Shown: in pieces, positions 9,371-17,365 of the stretch
Position numbering within the stretch: position 1 is the first letter of the stretch
Layout: each line of letters starts with the position of its first letter
NCBI GenBank assembly: GCA_015232455.1
Contig: JADFZQ010000032.1
Coordinates: 1 to 34,487 of the forward strand
DNA length: 34,487 nucleotides
Source of the DNA: Desulfamplus sp.
GTDB taxonomy: Bacteria > Desulfobacterota > Desulfobacteria > Desulfobacterales > Desulfobacteraceae
Direction: 5' to 3'
Position numbers and translations under genes: made by a program
The notes under the pieces: generated by a model
The model's input: only the letters and a program-made list of their open reading frames with translations
Told to the model about the DNA's origin: nothing
Databases searched by the model: none

Positions 9371-10027
9371 TTATATCAGCCTTTTTATCCTACACTCTTC
9401 TACATAATTATTTATCCTGACAAAAGGAACATAGATATGATCAGTGCCTGAAATGTGGTTGACCAACCAATCCCTTAAATTACTTACAGAATCATAACAG
9501 AGATTTTTCTTATCTTCAGATACCTGTCTTCTAAGATTAATAGTATTTTTGATAAATTGACGATGTTCCTTAGAATGGCAATCAATATCAGGATAACCAC
9601 ATCTCCTAAGATACTCCTCTTCCTTGCTAAAATAGTACCGACTATATTCAGTAAGCTCTGCAACCATAGCCGCACCGTCTTTTACAATCTCATCATCTTG
9701 GTCATGGTTATTAATAAGACCATTTAACATCGCAAAAATTTTCTTCTGCAACTCATCAATTTCAGGAATATCAACGCTTAATGATTGTTCCCATTCAATG
9801 CTCTTACCATTAATGGCTCTATTTTTTTGTGAAATGTTAGAATTTATGTTGCCTGATAAGCTACAATTTGAATCTTCGTCTGCCTCATCATAACTATCAT
9901 CTATTTCATTATCATCATATATTTCACTATCATCATTTTGAAGTTCATTTTCTAACTCATTATCTAACATATCTTCTTGATCCATTATATCTTCCATATC
10001 TTGTTCTATTAAATCTTGTTCCACCAT
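9371..10027 (-). CDS. Hemerythrin-like protein with incomplete di-iron site
   Basis: Residues 1-55 are extremely acidic and low in complexity; about 76-205 match bacteriohemerythrin (WEQSLSVDIPEIDELQKKIF, EYSRYYFSKEEEYLRRCGYPDIDCHSKEH, DWLVNHISGTDHIY). Aligned to the family, the ligands His151, His155, His191, bridging Glu136 and bridging Asp196 are kept. The histidine of the usual DxQHxxLF motif is Gln94, and that of the usual HFxxEE motif is Tyr132. These two correspond to both histidines of one iron (His25 and His54 in sipunculid hemerythrin). A mononuclear, non-iron or non-O2 role is therefore likely. It lies alone between der and a small membrane protein. Confidence 0.85.
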   Translation of the reverse strand: MVEQDLIEQDMEDIMDQEDMLDNELENELQNDDSEIYDDNEIDDSYDEADEDSNCSLSGNINSNISQKNRAINGKSIEWEQSLSVDIPEIDELQKKIFAMLNGLINNHDQDDEIVKDGAAMVAELTEYSRYYFSKEEEYLRRCGYPDIDCHSKEHRQFIKNTINLRRQVSEDKKNLCYDSVSNLRDWLVNHISGTDHIYVPFVRINNYVEECRIKRLI

Positions 10028-10118
10028 AAGCTCATATCTCCTAATTTCTTATATTTTATACAGAATCTTTCCTGATTATTTTAATCATAGGTATTTTTTA
10101 AGAGCATTTTAGTCAAGG

Positions 10119-10310
10119 TTATATTTTCCTCTTTTTCACATAAAAAGCATTGCTAAGTATTGATATAGATATTATCAGAGCAACGATTACAGTAAACATA
10201 AAACCATTATGACCGAACTTAGGGTAAATCACAAAAGGAACAAACCATAAGTAAAGAATTGTATGCAATGCTCCTATCATCAAAAATTTAAACAATATTT
10301 TTTTTGTCAT
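10119..10310 (-). CDS. Small two-helix membrane protein, unknown function
   Basis: This 63-residue product has hydrophobic segments at about residues 8-27 (FLMIGALHTILYLWFVPFVI) and 37-56 (FMFTVIVALIISISILSNAF), with a basic N-terminal MTKK and C-terminal KKRKI. That predicts an inner-membrane hairpin with both ends in the cytoplasm. TAGGTAG lies about 9 bases before the ATG. I recognise no family. It sits between mpl and the hemerythrin-like gene on the same strand. Confidence 0.6.
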   Translation of the reverse strand: MTKKILFKFLMIGALHTILYLWFVPFVIYPKFGHNGFMFTVIVALIISISILSNAFYVKKRKI

Positions 10311-10382
10311 TGTTTCTAACTACCTAATTTTAAGAACTTTATTCTATATCCAAAGTGAAATAACTAAAAATATTGTAAGGAA

Positions 10383-11891
10383 CTACAACATTTCAAGGAC
10401 TCTATTGTGAATATTGTCAAACCCTCCGTTTGACATAATTAAGATTAAATCTTTAACTTTAGACTCTTTAGTAAGAAATTCAATAATACTATCTGTATCT
10501 TCAAAGTAGTATGCCCTGATACCTCGTTGAGCAATATCTGCAACAAGTTTTTCTGTGTTTATTCTCTGATTTTCAACAACTTTAGAGAGCATAGAGGGTT
10601 TTCTTATGCAGACAATATCAGCACCATCAAACGATTTTGGGTAATCGTTTTGAAAAATATCTCTCATGCTGGAGTTAGTTCTTGGTTCAAATACAGCAAT
10701 CAATCTACCCTCTTTAAAGAAAGGCTTAACCCCTGCAATAGTCTCTCTAACTGCCGAAGGATGGTGTGCAAAATCATCCATAACAGTTATACCTTTTTTA
10801 ACACCCCTTATCTCCTGCCGTCTTTTAATCCCGCTAAAAGTTCTAAATGCTTCTAAAATGATCTCATCTGAAATCCCAATTCGTTTTGCAACACCATAAA
10901 CCGCAAGAATATTCATTGCATTGTGTCTGCCCATAAGCGGGGTTGTTATTCCAATATTATGAACAGCACCATTATTTATAATGCCGTTATTTCTTTTGCT
11001 AATATTTTTTGAAATATCTCTTATTGAGAAGTTTGTATAACCATTTTCCATTAAAAGATTGGTATATGAGAAATCATAAGAAGAGTTATCTCCATAATAT
11101 TCTACATCACAAACAGCAGAAGCAATAATATCTTTTATATTAGAATCTGTGCCTGATGCTATGAGTAAACTATCTTTTGGGATTTTAGAAACAAGTTTCT
11201 TAAACGCATCTTTTATCTGATCAATGTCTCTAAAAATATCAGCATGGTCAAACTCAATGCTTGTGATAATAGCTGCATAAGGAGAGTAGTGCAAAAACTT
11301 TGAACCTTTATCAAAAAAAGCAGTATCATACTCATCTCCCTCAATTACAATATAATCACCTTTTCCAATTCTGTAATTGCTTCCAAATCCTTTTACGATT
11401 CCGCCAATCATAAATGAAGGGTCAAGATTAGCTTTGTATAAAAGATGTGCAAGAATTGATGAAGTAGTAGTTTTTCCATGTGTTCCAGTGATTAGAAGTA
11501 TCTTTTTATCTTTTGCAAAAAAATGGTTCAAAGCCTGAGGCATGGAGCAGTAAGGAATATTATTTTCCATTACAGCCACTGATTCTGGGTTATTGCGTGT
11601 AACAGCATTTCCGATAACTACAAGATCAGGCTTAATCTGTAGAGGTGATTTGCTAACAGCACCAGTTTGCGTTTCTCTTATAATATTTGAAGGGCTAAAC
11701 CCTTTAAAAAGCTCTATCCCCTTTGCTGCTAAAAAATCGCTCATTGGCGGGTATATATTTTGATCAGAACCAGTAACCTCAAAACCCATATCTTTAAGCA
11801 TACAGGCTAAAGCTCCCATGCCAGTCCCACATGCCGCAATTATATGGATTTTTCTAACATCTTGTGGAATGAAATTCCCTTTTAAACCCAT
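10383..11891 (-). CDS. mpl: UDP-N-acetylmuramate:L-alanyl-gamma-D-glutamyl-meso-DAP ligase (Mpl)
   Basis: This 502-residue Mur-ligase-type enzyme attaches recycled tripeptide to UDP-MurNAc in peptidoglycan recycling. The N-terminal IHIIAACGTGMGALACMLKD binds UDP, the ATP loop is GTHGKTTTSS (about residue 134), and VIEGDEYDTAFFDKGSKF is typical of Mpl rather than MurC, as are the segments IGNAVTRNNPE and MDDFAHHPSAV. Its presence implies meso-diaminopimelate peptidoglycan, as in Gram-negative bacteria. MurC is the main alternative and is less likely on these motifs. A 154-base gap containing a palindrome separates it from hemL. Confidence 0.92.
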   Translation of the reverse strand: MGLKGNFIPQDVRKIHIIAACGTGMGALACMLKDMGFEVTGSDQNIYPPMSDFLAAKGIELFKGFSPSNIIRETQTGAVSKSPLQIKPDLVVIGNAVTRNNPESVAVMENNIPYCSMPQALNHFFAKDKKILLITGTHGKTTTSSILAHLLYKANLDPSFMIGGIVKGFGSNYRIGKGDYIVIEGDEYDTAFFDKGSKFLHYSPYAAIITSIEFDHADIFRDIDQIKDAFKKLVSKIPKDSLLIASGTDSNIKDIIASAVCDVEYYGDNSSYDFSYTNLLMENGYTNFSIRDISKNISKRNNGIINNGAVHNIGITTPLMGRHNAMNILAVYGVAKRIGISDEIILEAFRTFSGIKRRQEIRGVKKGITVMDDFAHHPSAVRETIAGVKPFFKEGRLIAVFEPRTNSSMRDIFQNDYPKSFDGADIVCIRKPSMLSKVVENQRINTEKLVADIAQRGIRAYYFEDTDSIIEFLTKESKVKDLILIMSNGGFDNIHNRVLEML

Positions 11892-12004
11892 TTTAAATAA
11901 AACCTTTCATTCATATTTAACAAAATAGATTTGATAGTCTCTTAAAAAGTTATTTTCAAAAAATTGTCATAAATAAAATCAATAGGATTTTTTAAGAAAA
12001 TCTC

Positions 12005-12037
12005 AGATTTGACAACTTTTTACAAGTTGTCAAATCT
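12005..12037. repeat. 33-base palindrome, AGATTTGACAACTT family, copy 1
   Basis: Fourteen-base perfect arms (AGATTTGACAACTT / AAGTTGTCAAATCT) flank the loop TTTAC. It lies 8 bases after the hemL stop. The same arms occur at 24484-24516 with a different 5-base loop, so this is a dispersed element rather than a private hairpin. It could serve as a hemL terminator on the minus strand, although the U-run there is poor. Confidence 0.75.
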
Positions 12038-12045
12038 TTTAAATA

Positions 12046-13329
12046 TCAAAGAGACTGCATAACCTCTTGTGCAGATTTGATTGTCATATCAATATCAGCA
12101 TCGCTGTGGGCAGAAGAGACAAAAAAAGCCTCAAATTGAGAAGGAGCAAGATAGATGCCTTTTTCTCTCATTTTTCTATAGAAGTTACCAAATCTTTCAA
12201 GATTGCTCTTTTTTGCATCATCAAAATTATTTACAGGTCCAGAGGTGAAAAAAAGTCCCCCCATTGAACCAATATTACACGCAGTAACTTCAATATCAGC
12301 CTCTTGAGCAACTTTTTTTAGACCGCTGACAAGTCTATCTGTTTTTCTCTCTAAATCCTCATAAAATCCATCTTTTTTTAGCTCTGTTAAAGTCGCAATA
12401 CCAGCAGCCATTGCAAGAGGATTGCCTGAAAGTGTGCCAGCTTGATAGACAGGCCCAACAGGGGCAATATAGTTCATAATCTCTTTTTTTCCACCATAAG
12501 AACCTACTGGAAGACCGCCGCCAATAATTTTGCCAAAGCAGGATAGATCAGGGGTTATGTTGAACAAGCCTTGTGCAGAGCCTTTGGCAACTCTAAATCC
12601 AGTCATTACCTCATCAAAAATAAGCAAAGCACCATAATTTAAAGTAAGTTCTCGCAAAGTTTCAAGAAATCCCTTAACAGGCAGCACTAATCCCATATTT
12701 CCAGCAACTGGCTCTACAATTACAGCAGCTACCTTGTCTCCCATTTTTTTCATAACCTCTGTAAAGGCATCAATATTGTTATATTGAATAGAGAGGGTAT
12801 TTTTAATGACTGACTCAGGAACACCAGGGCTTCCCGGAATACCAAGTGTTGCAACTCCAGAGCCAGCAGCTACAAGCAAAGTATCTGCATGTCCATGATA
12901 ACAGCCATCAAATTTAATGATAATATCGCGACCTGTAAAACCTCTTGCAAGACGCAAAGCACTCATTGTTGCCTCTGTCCCTGAGTTGACCATTCTTACC
13001 ATATCAATTGAAGGGACAAATTCAATAAGTAGATTGGCAAGCTCTGTCTCAAGCGGAGTTGGCGCCCCAAAACTTGTTCCGCTTTGTAGTATTTTTCCAA
13101 GAGCTTCGATAACTGCTGGATGGCGATGGCCTAATATCATGGGACCCCATGAGCCAACATAATCAATATAACAGTTGCCATCAACATCAAAAATTTTACT
13201 TCCTTCTGCTTTATCAATAAAAAGAGGATTTCCCCCAACTGAACCACATGCTCTAACAGGAGAATTTACGCCACCGGGAATCACAGCAATCGCATCTTTA
13301 AAGAATGCCTGAGATTTTATACTGTTCAT
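12046..13329 (-). CDS. hemL: Glutamate-1-semialdehyde 2,1-aminomutase
   Basis: The 427-residue length is normal for HemL, a PLP enzyme converting glutamate-1-semialdehyde to 5-aminolevulinate in tetrapyrrole synthesis by the C5 route. Visible motifs are [10 protein letters not shown] at the N-terminus, [47 protein letters not shown], and the PLP-lysine segment [12 protein letters not shown]. The conserved [14 protein letters not shown] follows. The N-terminus and motif set separate it from other class III aminotransferases. It is the last minus-strand gene before the tRNA junction. Confidence 0.97.
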   Translation of the reverse strand: MNSIKSQAFFKDAIAVIPGGVNSPVRACGSVGGNPLFIDKAEGSKIFDVDGNCYIDYVGSWGPMILGHRHPAVIEALGKILQSGTSFGAPTPLETELANLLIEFVPSIDMVRMVNSGTEATMSALRLARGFTGRDIIIKFDGCYHGHADTLLVAAGSGVATLGIPGSPGVPESVIKNTLSIQYNNIDAFTEVMKKMGDKVAAVIVEPVAGNMGLVLPVKGFLETLRELTLNYGALLIFDEVMTGFRVAKGSAQGLFNITPDLSCFGKIIGGGLPVGSYGGKKEIMNYIAPVGPVYQAGTLSGNPLAMAAGIATLTELKKDGFYEDLERKTDRLVSGLKKVAQEADIEVTACNIGSMGGLFFTSGPVNNFDDAKKSNLERFGNFYRKMREKGIYLAPSQFEAFFVSSAHSDADIDMTIKSAQEVMQSL

Positions 13330-13453
13330 ATATTAGTTTTTCCTTATATTAAATTTTGTTGTCATAGTTCTAAAATTTGTTCCCCTTATAATTCATTAAG
13401 TAGTAATCGTTTACTATACAAGGCATTCATAAAAGGTTGCAACAAAAAAATAT

Positions 13454-13482
13454 TTGACATACAGCATGATTGCTGTTAAATT
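13454..13482 (+). promoter_or_regulatory. Sigma-70-type promoter of tRNA-Lys
   Basis: A perfect -35 TTGACA (13454-13459) and a -10 TAAATT (13477-13482) are 17 bases apart, placing the start near 13489, about 18 bases before the tRNA. The spacer itself is an inverted repeat (ACAGCA-TGAT-TGCTGT). Confidence 0.7.
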
Positions 13483-13506
13483 TCCGACGTTTTTTTGTAA
13501 AGAAAG

Positions 13507-13582
13507 GGGCCGTTAGCTCAATCGGTAGAGCACCTGACTCTTAATCAGTAGGTTCCGCGTTCGATTCGCGGACGGCCCACCA
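13507..13582 (+). tRNA. tRNA-Lys (anticodon CUU)
   Basis: The full cloverleaf is readable: acceptor GGGCCGT with ACGGCCC, D arm GCTC/GAGC, anticodon loop CTCTTAA (anticodon CTT), T arm CCGCG-TTCGATT-CGCGG, and an encoded CCA (13580-13582). The gene is 76 bases long. The first anticodon-stem pair (C-T) is a mismatch. It has its own promoter and terminator and borders an integrase remnant. Confidence 0.97.
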
Positions 13583-13594
13583 TTTAAAATCAAG

Positions 13595-13627
13595 GGGTTA
13601 CAGTCAATCGGCTGTAACCCTTTTTTT
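13595..13627 (+). terminator. Rho-independent terminator of tRNA-Lys
   Basis: A 9-bp perfect stem, GGGTTACAG / CTGTAACCC, with an 8-base loop is followed by seven T residues. The downstream integrase remnant on the minus strand reads into this stem. Confidence 0.9.
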
Positions 13628-13857
13628 GTTTGGGTGCTTATAGGGTGCGTTTGGTTGCATTACCAATTCATCATCCAGATGATCTACCTCATCCTTATTC
13701 CACCCGGTGTCAGGTGTCCATAAATATCAACTGTAAAACTTATACTATGATGACCAAGCTGATCTTTGATATATGCTAAAGATTCTCCTGATTGAATCAA
13801 GATGCTCGCATAAGTATGTCTTATATCATGTACCCTGATTCTATTCGAAGGTTTTAG
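13604..13857 (-). pseudogene. Remnant of a tyrosine recombinase (phage-type integrase)
   Basis: Read on the minus strand, this encodes only the C-terminal catalytic end: VHDIRHTYASILIQSGESLA, LGHHSISFTVDIYGHLTPGG. It has the HxxR box, the second histidine (LGHH) and the nucleophile tyrosine of DIYGH. A one-base loss at about 13699-13701 shifts the frame: the original frame stops at 13684-13686, while the next frame continues KDEVDHLDDELV and ends with TGA at 13604-13606, inside the tRNA terminator. Everything upstream of about 13857 is missing. This marks a past integration at tRNA-Lys. No second attachment copy of the tRNA 3' end is seen in the window. Confidence 0.88.
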
Positions 13858-13889
13858 GACAAATTTAAAATTAAATTTGTAATTTGTCC
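13857..13889. repeat. Inverted repeat at the broken end of the integrase remnant
   Basis: Nine-base arms, GGACAAATT (13857-13865) and AATTTGTCC (13881-13889), lie exactly where integrase similarity ends; a second near-palindrome lies inside. It may mark the deletion junction or be a hairpin upstream of the ATPase gene. The rest of 13858-13970 shows no gene. Confidence 0.5.
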
Positions 13890-13970
13890 GTTATTATGCG
13901 ATACTTTAAAGTATATCTATAAATTACCAATTACCAAATCCTAATACGAAATTTAAGATCGCAGGAGATC

Positions 13971-15134
13971 ATGGACTACATCCCAAGAACACTTGAAAAT
14001 CATATAAAATTAATGGCTTCCAAATTTCCGGTTATTACTTTGACTGGTCCAAGGCAATCAGGAAAATCAACATTAATACGCCACGCATTTCCTGAAAAGC
14101 CTTACATATCATGTGAAGACCCTGACATAAGGCTTTTTGCCATGCAGGATCCAAGAGGATTTCTTAAAACATATCCAAGTGCCATCATTGATGAAGCACA
14201 GAAAGCACCTGAAATTTTTTCATATATTCAAACAAAGGTGGATTTGGATGATGAACCAGGTCAGTATATTCTCACAGGTTCCCATGATTTTCTTCTTATT
14301 GAGCAAATTTCACAATCACTTGCGGGGCGTACAGCCGTGTTAAGGCTTCTTCCTTTTTCGTTTCAGGAGATTCACAATGTCTGCCAATTTAAAACTCCTG
14401 AAGAGTATCTTTTTAACGGTTTTTATCCACGACTTTATAAGATGAATATACAACCTTATGATTTCTATCCCTCTTATATTCAGACTTATATTGAAAGAGA
14501 TGTCAGATTGATTAAAAACATATCTAATCTCTCACAGTTCCAGCTTCTATTAAAGATGTGTGCTGGCAGAACAGGTCAAATGCTCAACCTATCCTCTCTT
14601 GGAAATGAATGTGGCATTTCCAGTACAACTGCAAAAGCATGGATAGCAATACTTGAGGCAAGCTATATTATTTTTCTTTTAAAGCCTCATCATGCCAATT
14701 TCAATAAACGATTAGTTAAGATGCCAAAATTATACTTCTATGATACAGGGCTTGCTGCATTTTTGCTGGGAATCAATTCGGTTGAGCAGATTCAGACCCA
14801 CTATAACAAAGGAGGACTCTTTGAATCGTTTGTTATATCTGACCTCATTAAAAGAATGTTCAATGAGGGACAGGAGAATAAGTGTTATTTCTGGCGGGAT
14901 AAAAATGGCAATGAGATTGACTGTCTTCTGGAAAATGGAGAGCATCTTATCCCTTTAGAGATAAAATCAGGAAAAACTGTTAATAGTGATTATTTTAAAG
15001 GTATAGATTATTACAGTAAGGCTGCAGGAGCAAAAGCCTCTCATCCCTTTATTATATACGGTGGAGACAGCGAGCAGATAAGAAGTAATGCTCATGTGCT
15101 TCCTTGGAAGTATATAGATAAAATTACATTATAA
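13971..15134 (+). CDS. AAA-family ATPase with DUF4143 domain
   Basis: This 387-residue protein belongs to the common AAA_14/DUF4143 group. It has Walker A GPRQSGKST (about 26-34), Walker B AIIDEAQKAP, sensor-like LTGSHDFLL, a middle winged-helix part (LNLSSLGNECGISSTTAKAW), and a C-terminal DUF4143 domain with the nuclease-fold signature NEIDCLLENG...PLEIKSGK. The biochemical role of the family is not settled; members are scattered, often transferred, and found near mobile DNA, which fits the integrase remnant just upstream. AGGAG precedes the ATG at a short spacing. It is 26 bases upstream of the response-regulator gene, so read-through is possible, but a functional link to chemosensing is not supported. 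Confidence 0.9.
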   Translation: MDYIPRTLENHIKLMASKFPVITLTGPRQSGKSTLIRHAFPEKPYISCEDPDIRLFAMQDPRGFLKTYPSAIIDEAQKAPEIFSYIQTKVDLDDEPGQYILTGSHDFLLIEQISQSLAGRTAVLRLLPFSFQEIHNVCQFKTPEEYLFNGFYPRLYKMNIQPYDFYPSYIQTYIERDVRLIKNISNLSQFQLLLKMCAGRTGQMLNLSSLGNECGISSTTAKAWIAILEASYIIFLLKPHHANFNKRLVKMPKLYFYDTGLAAFLLGINSVEQIQTHYNKGGLFESFVISDLIKRMFNEGQENKCYFWRDKNGNEIDCLLENGEHLIPLEIKSGKTVNSDYFKGIDYYSKAAGAKASHPFIIYGGDSEQIRSNAHVLPWKYIDKITL

Positions 15135-15160
15135 TAGACTATAGGTGAGGCAATAAAATT

Positions 15161-16681
15161 ATGCTTGGTAATCAGAATGTTCTGATTATTGATGATCAGA
15201 TCGCAATACAAAAACTTTTAACCTCATGGATTTCAAGATTGGGTCATTCTTGTAAAACTACAGGAACTCTTCATGAAGCCCGGCATCTGCTTAAATATGG
15301 AGATTTTAGAATTGTATTTCTTGATATTTATCTTCCTGATGGTAATGGCATTGACTTTATTGCAGATATTCTTGATAGAAAAATTCCGCCTGTAATTATA
15401 GTTATTACAGCTTCAGCGGAGCTTGGAAATGTGCATAAAGCCTTGATGAAAGGTGCATGGAATTATTTGGTAAAACCATTCTCAATGGTAGATGTTAATA
15501 ATGTTCTTCAGCGTGCTTTGAATGTTGCCTTTATAGAGCGTGTTTATGAATCTAAAATAGATATTGAGCATAAAATAGTTGGCTCAAGCAAAAATATCAT
15601 TCAATCTGTAAGAACTATGTTTCAAGCTGCTGAAAATGATGCCCCTGTTCTTATTACAGGTGCTTCTGGCACAGGCAAAGAGATGTTTGCCAATGAGATT
15701 CATAGACTCAGCAGACGCTCTGCAAATCCATTTGTAGTTGTTGATTGTGCAATACTTCCTGAAAACCTTGTGGAAAGTATTCTCTTTGGACATGTTAAAG
15801 GGGCGTTCACAGGAGCATATTCCGAAAGAACAGGGCTTGTAAGACAGGCAGACAGAGGAACTCTTTTTCTTGATGAAATAGGCGAACTGCCATTAGAGAT
15901 GCAGAAAAAATTTCTAAGAGTAATTCAGGAGAAGAGTGTAATGCCGATTGGAGGCAAAGATCATATTGGTGTTGATTTCAGACTTGTTTGTGCAACAAAC
16001 AGGGACATAAGGAATATGGTAATTGCTGGAACTTTTCGTGAGGACTTATTTTACAGAATAAATGTTTTTCCTGTCAAGCTCTCTCCATTAAATGAGCGTC
16101 AAGAAGATATACGGATTCTGGCAGAATTTTTTATAGCACAGATATGCAAGCAGCATTCGCTTGAAGTGAGAGTTTGTTCATCTGAATTTATTGTTGCTAT
16201 TGAACTGTATAATTGGCCCGGAAATGTCAGGGAACTTAAAAATGTTTTTGAGAAAATTATTCTAACTTCCAAAGAGAAAGTTATCTATCCTGACCATCTT
16301 CCAGAAAATATACGCGAATATATAATACAACAGAATATATTGAATAATTTGTCAAACACACTGATTCCAAGTTTACCTGCTTATTCAAAATATCCAAAAA
16401 ACGATGATACTAACAATATTGAGCATGAATTACATTCTGAAATAAAACCAAATAAAGATTATGAGGCTGATCTAAATTTAGCAAAAAACATTACCATGCC
16501 AATTATAAAATCTGTGCGTGAAAAGGCAATATCAGAAGCTGAACAAAATTATTTAAAGGAGTTGATAAGATTTACTAATGGAAATACAGCCGAAGCAATA
16601 AAGATATCAGGTCTTGCAAAATCTCAATTCTATCGCCTTCTAAAAAAATATAACATAACCAAACTTTTTAATATAAGTTAG
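15161..16681 (+). CDS. Sigma-54-dependent response regulator (NtrC family)
   Basis: The 506 residues comprise a receiver domain (1-125; phospho-acceptor Asp55 in VFLDIYLPD, Lys in VKPFS), an AAA+ sigma-54 domain (about 142-375; Walker A GASGTGKE, the sigma-54 loop GAFTGAYSE, Walker B LFLDEIGELP, and the NWPGNVREL segment), a 70-residue linker, and a Fis-type helix-turn-helix at the end (GNTAEAIKISGLAKSQFYRLLKK). It should open sigma-54 promoters when phosphorylated. The obvious target is the -24/-12 promoter at 16801, just downstream. No kinase gene is adjacent; the soluble histidine kinase at 25851 is a candidate partner. GGTGAGG precedes the start. Confidence 0.95.
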   Translation: MLGNQNVLIIDDQIAIQKLLTSWISRLGHSCKTTGTLHEARHLLKYGDFRIVFLDIYLPDGNGIDFIADILDRKIPPVIIVITASAELGNVHKALMKGAWNYLVKPFSMVDVNNVLQRALNVAFIERVYESKIDIEHKIVGSSKNIIQSVRTMFQAAENDAPVLITGASGTGKEMFANEIHRLSRRSANPFVVVDCAILPENLVESILFGHVKGAFTGAYSERTGLVRQADRGTLFLDEIGELPLEMQKKFLRVIQEKSVMPIGGKDHIGVDFRLVCATNRDIRNMVIAGTFREDLFYRINVFPVKLSPLNERQEDIRILAEFFIAQICKQHSLEVRVCSSEFIVAIELYNWPGNVRELKNVFEKIILTSKEKVIYPDHLPENIREYIIQQNILNNLSNTLIPSLPAYSKYPKNDDTNNIEHELHSEIKPNKDYEADLNLAKNITMPIIKSVREKAISEAEQNYLKELIRFTNGNTAEAIKISGLAKSQFYRLLKKYNITKLFNIS

Positions 16682-16747
16682 CTTTTTACTGTTTGTATAT
16701 ACAACTCTCCACCGCTCTCCTAACTATTTGAAATATCAGTATTTATA

Positions 16748-16775
16748 GATAGAGATTCACTAAAGAGTCTCTATC
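16748..16775. promoter_or_regulatory. Candidate activator-binding palindrome (UAS)
   Basis: Eight-base perfect arms, GATAGAGA and TCTCTATC, are separated by 12 bases. The centre is about 42 bases upstream of the -24 element at 16801. Position and symmetry suit a dimeric NtrC-type activator, such as the one encoded just upstream. The assignment is inferred. Confidence 0.5.
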
Positions 16776-16800
16776 TTGCACCATAATAAGCGAATAATAT

Positions 16801-16817
16801 TTGGTATGAATAGTGCA
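16801..16817 (+). promoter_or_regulatory. Sigma-54 (-24/-12) promoter of the chemosensory operon
   Basis: TTGGTATGAATAGTGCA has GG and GC exactly 10 bases apart, with good agreement to TTGGCACG-N4-TTGCA. Transcription would start near 16828, about 60 bases before the first gene (16889). A sigma-54 activator gene ends 120 bases upstream. Confidence 0.65.
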
Positions 16818-16888
16818 TAAATTTTGTAGAAATTTCATTTATAGCAACTAAAGATGTAATTCTTTTTCACAATAATACGGACTTAACA

Positions 16889-17365
16889 ATGCTTCTATAC
16901 TATGAAAATGGTAATGGTTATAAAAATGATGTTAGCAATAAATGTATAGAACAATATTCTAACATAAACTTAAGTTTAGCTGATATTATTGAAGCAGAAT
17001 GCGAAAAAGTTGATTTCTTTGATAAATTAGACCTTTTAATAAACCGTATTCAACACACAGTCTATGATATTGCGGGTATAATTATTGTTTTGGATAACAA
17101 AAATGAACTCGATATTCTCCTTAGTTATAAAAATCTCTTTGATGATATTTACATTTTGCTGATACTTCTTGGGGAAAATCCTGCAATGTTCACAAAGTCC
17201 CTTGAATTAAGACCAAGATATATAGTTTACTGGAAAAAAGAGAAAAAAGAAATTATAGCCATACTTCATAATTTTGTCCGTATTATAAAGAAGAGAAACC
17301 TTCTTACAAATCCAAATGCTCTTAGGCATATTTTCATGCCAAAGAATGGGATAAGTAATAAGTGA
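16889..17365 (+). CDS. Hypothetical protein, degenerate receiver-like
   Basis: This 158-residue, AT-rich product is not assigned to a family with confidence. Its middle (IAGIIIVLDNKNELDILLSY, IYILLILLGENPAMFTKSLE, RYIVYWKKEKKEIIAILHNF) has the alternating hydrophobic-strand and helix pattern of a receiver domain. LVLDN-like and IVYWKK-like segments stand where the phospho-aspartate and conserved lysine strands would be, but the acidic pocket is absent. It is the first gene after the sigma-54 promoter and overlaps parA by 4 bases (GTGA), so translation is coupled. An adaptor or array-specific partner of ParA is possible. Confidence 0.65.
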   Translation: MLLYYENGNGYKNDVSNKCIEQYSNINLSLADIIEAECEKVDFFDKLDLLINRIQHTVYDIAGIIIVLDNKNELDILLSYKNLFDDIYILLILLGENPAMFTKSLELRPRYIVYWKKEKKEIIAILHNFVRIIKKRNLLTNPNALRHIFMPKNGISNK

